A DNA stretch of 5,723 nt from an uncultured Pseudomonadota bacterium (GTDB lineage: Bacteria > Pseudomonadota > Alphaproteobacteria > Rs-D84): contig CAMVAB010000053.1 of NCBI GenBank assembly GCA_947165335.1, positions 1-5,723 of the forward strand, in the 5' to 3' direction. Under the pieces are notes generated by a model. It saw only the letters and a list, made by a program, of their open reading frames with translations, made no database searches and was not told the origin of the DNA. Made by a program: the position numbers and the translations under genes. Below, piece after piece: positions 5,565 to 5,723 of this stretch (positions within the stretch are counted from its first letter, which is position 1; each line of letters begins with the position of its first letter).

Positions 5565-5700
5565 CTGGATTTAATTCTGGCGACGACCTACTCTTCCGTG
5601 ACTTAAGTCAAAGTACCATCGGCGATACGGCTTTTCCCTGCCTGGTTCGGAATGGAACAGAGGGTTACGCCCGCTCTATAATCACCAGAATTAAATCCAG
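5565..5700. repeat. 16-bp perfect inverted repeat enclosing 5S rRNA
   Basis: CTGGATTTAATTCTGG (5565-5580) is the exact reverse complement of CCAGAATTAAATCCAG (5685-5700). The inner part is helix I of 5S rRNA; the outer bases extend it beyond the mature ends. In the precursor this would be a long duplex joining both ends, a likely substrate for rRNA processing. Confidence 0.8.
5575..5690 (-). rRNA. rrf: 5S ribosomal RNA
   Basis: Read on the minus strand, the sequence has the 5S pattern: CTGGTGATTATAGAGCGGG at the 5' side, the loop region CATTCCGAACCAGGCAG, then CGCCGATGGTACTTTG, and the 3' end GAGTAGGTCGTCGCCAG. The terminal helix pairs CTGGUGAU with GUCGCCAG. The 3' end has the form seen in alphaproteobacteria. 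Exact mature ends are approximate by a few bases. The gene is on the minus strand, so 23S rRNA would lie beyond the right edge, and 5701-5723 is the AT-rich 23S-5S spacer. A terminator at 5517-5543 ends the operon, with no tRNA between 5S and terminator. Confidence 0.95.
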
Positions 5701-5723
5701 CGAACATATAATAATCTAAAAAT

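Overview
The window looks like chromosomal DNA of an AT-rich alphaproteobacterium. The best evidence is the 5S rRNA at the right end: its 3' part reads GAGTAGGTCGTCGCCAG, as in alphaproteobacterial 5S genes. Outer-membrane and export genes show a Gram-negative envelope. I see no transposase, integrase, phage, CRISPR or tRNA sequence.

Layout from left to right. (1) A partial secreted protein on the minus strand (962 to the left edge), with a signal peptide, paired cysteines and a Gln-rich coiled coil. (2) A large secreted Cys-rich protein of 842 aa, also on the minus strand (3572-1044), with a Ser/Thr/Arg repeat region behind its signal peptide and two coiled coils. Each has its own sigma70-type promoter, and a terminator separates them, so they are neighbours rather than an operon. 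They share a C-x6-C motif and may belong to one exported-protein group. (3) A divergent promoter region, then a plus-strand PagL-like lipid A deacylase gene (3774-4328) that starts with TTG. (4) A gene-free stretch of about 225 bases (4329-4554) that appears to encode a structured RNA ending in a strong hairpin and T-run. (5) A small secreted Cys-rich protein on the minus strand (4926-4555). (6) A short VIT1/CCC1-family metal transporter gene on the plus strand (5035-5520). (7) A terminator, then 5S rRNA on the minus strand, which is the tail of an rRNA operon whose 23S gene would lie beyond the right edge.

Apart from the 5S and its terminator, these are single-gene transcription units of envelope and export character: three secreted proteins of unknown function, one outer-membrane LPS-modifying enzyme and one inner-membrane transporter. 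No shared pathway can be demonstrated. The least explained parts are the structured RNA at about 4386-4544, the two Cys-rich coiled-coil proteins, and a well-signalled reading frame that overlaps the start of the 842-aa gene out of frame.
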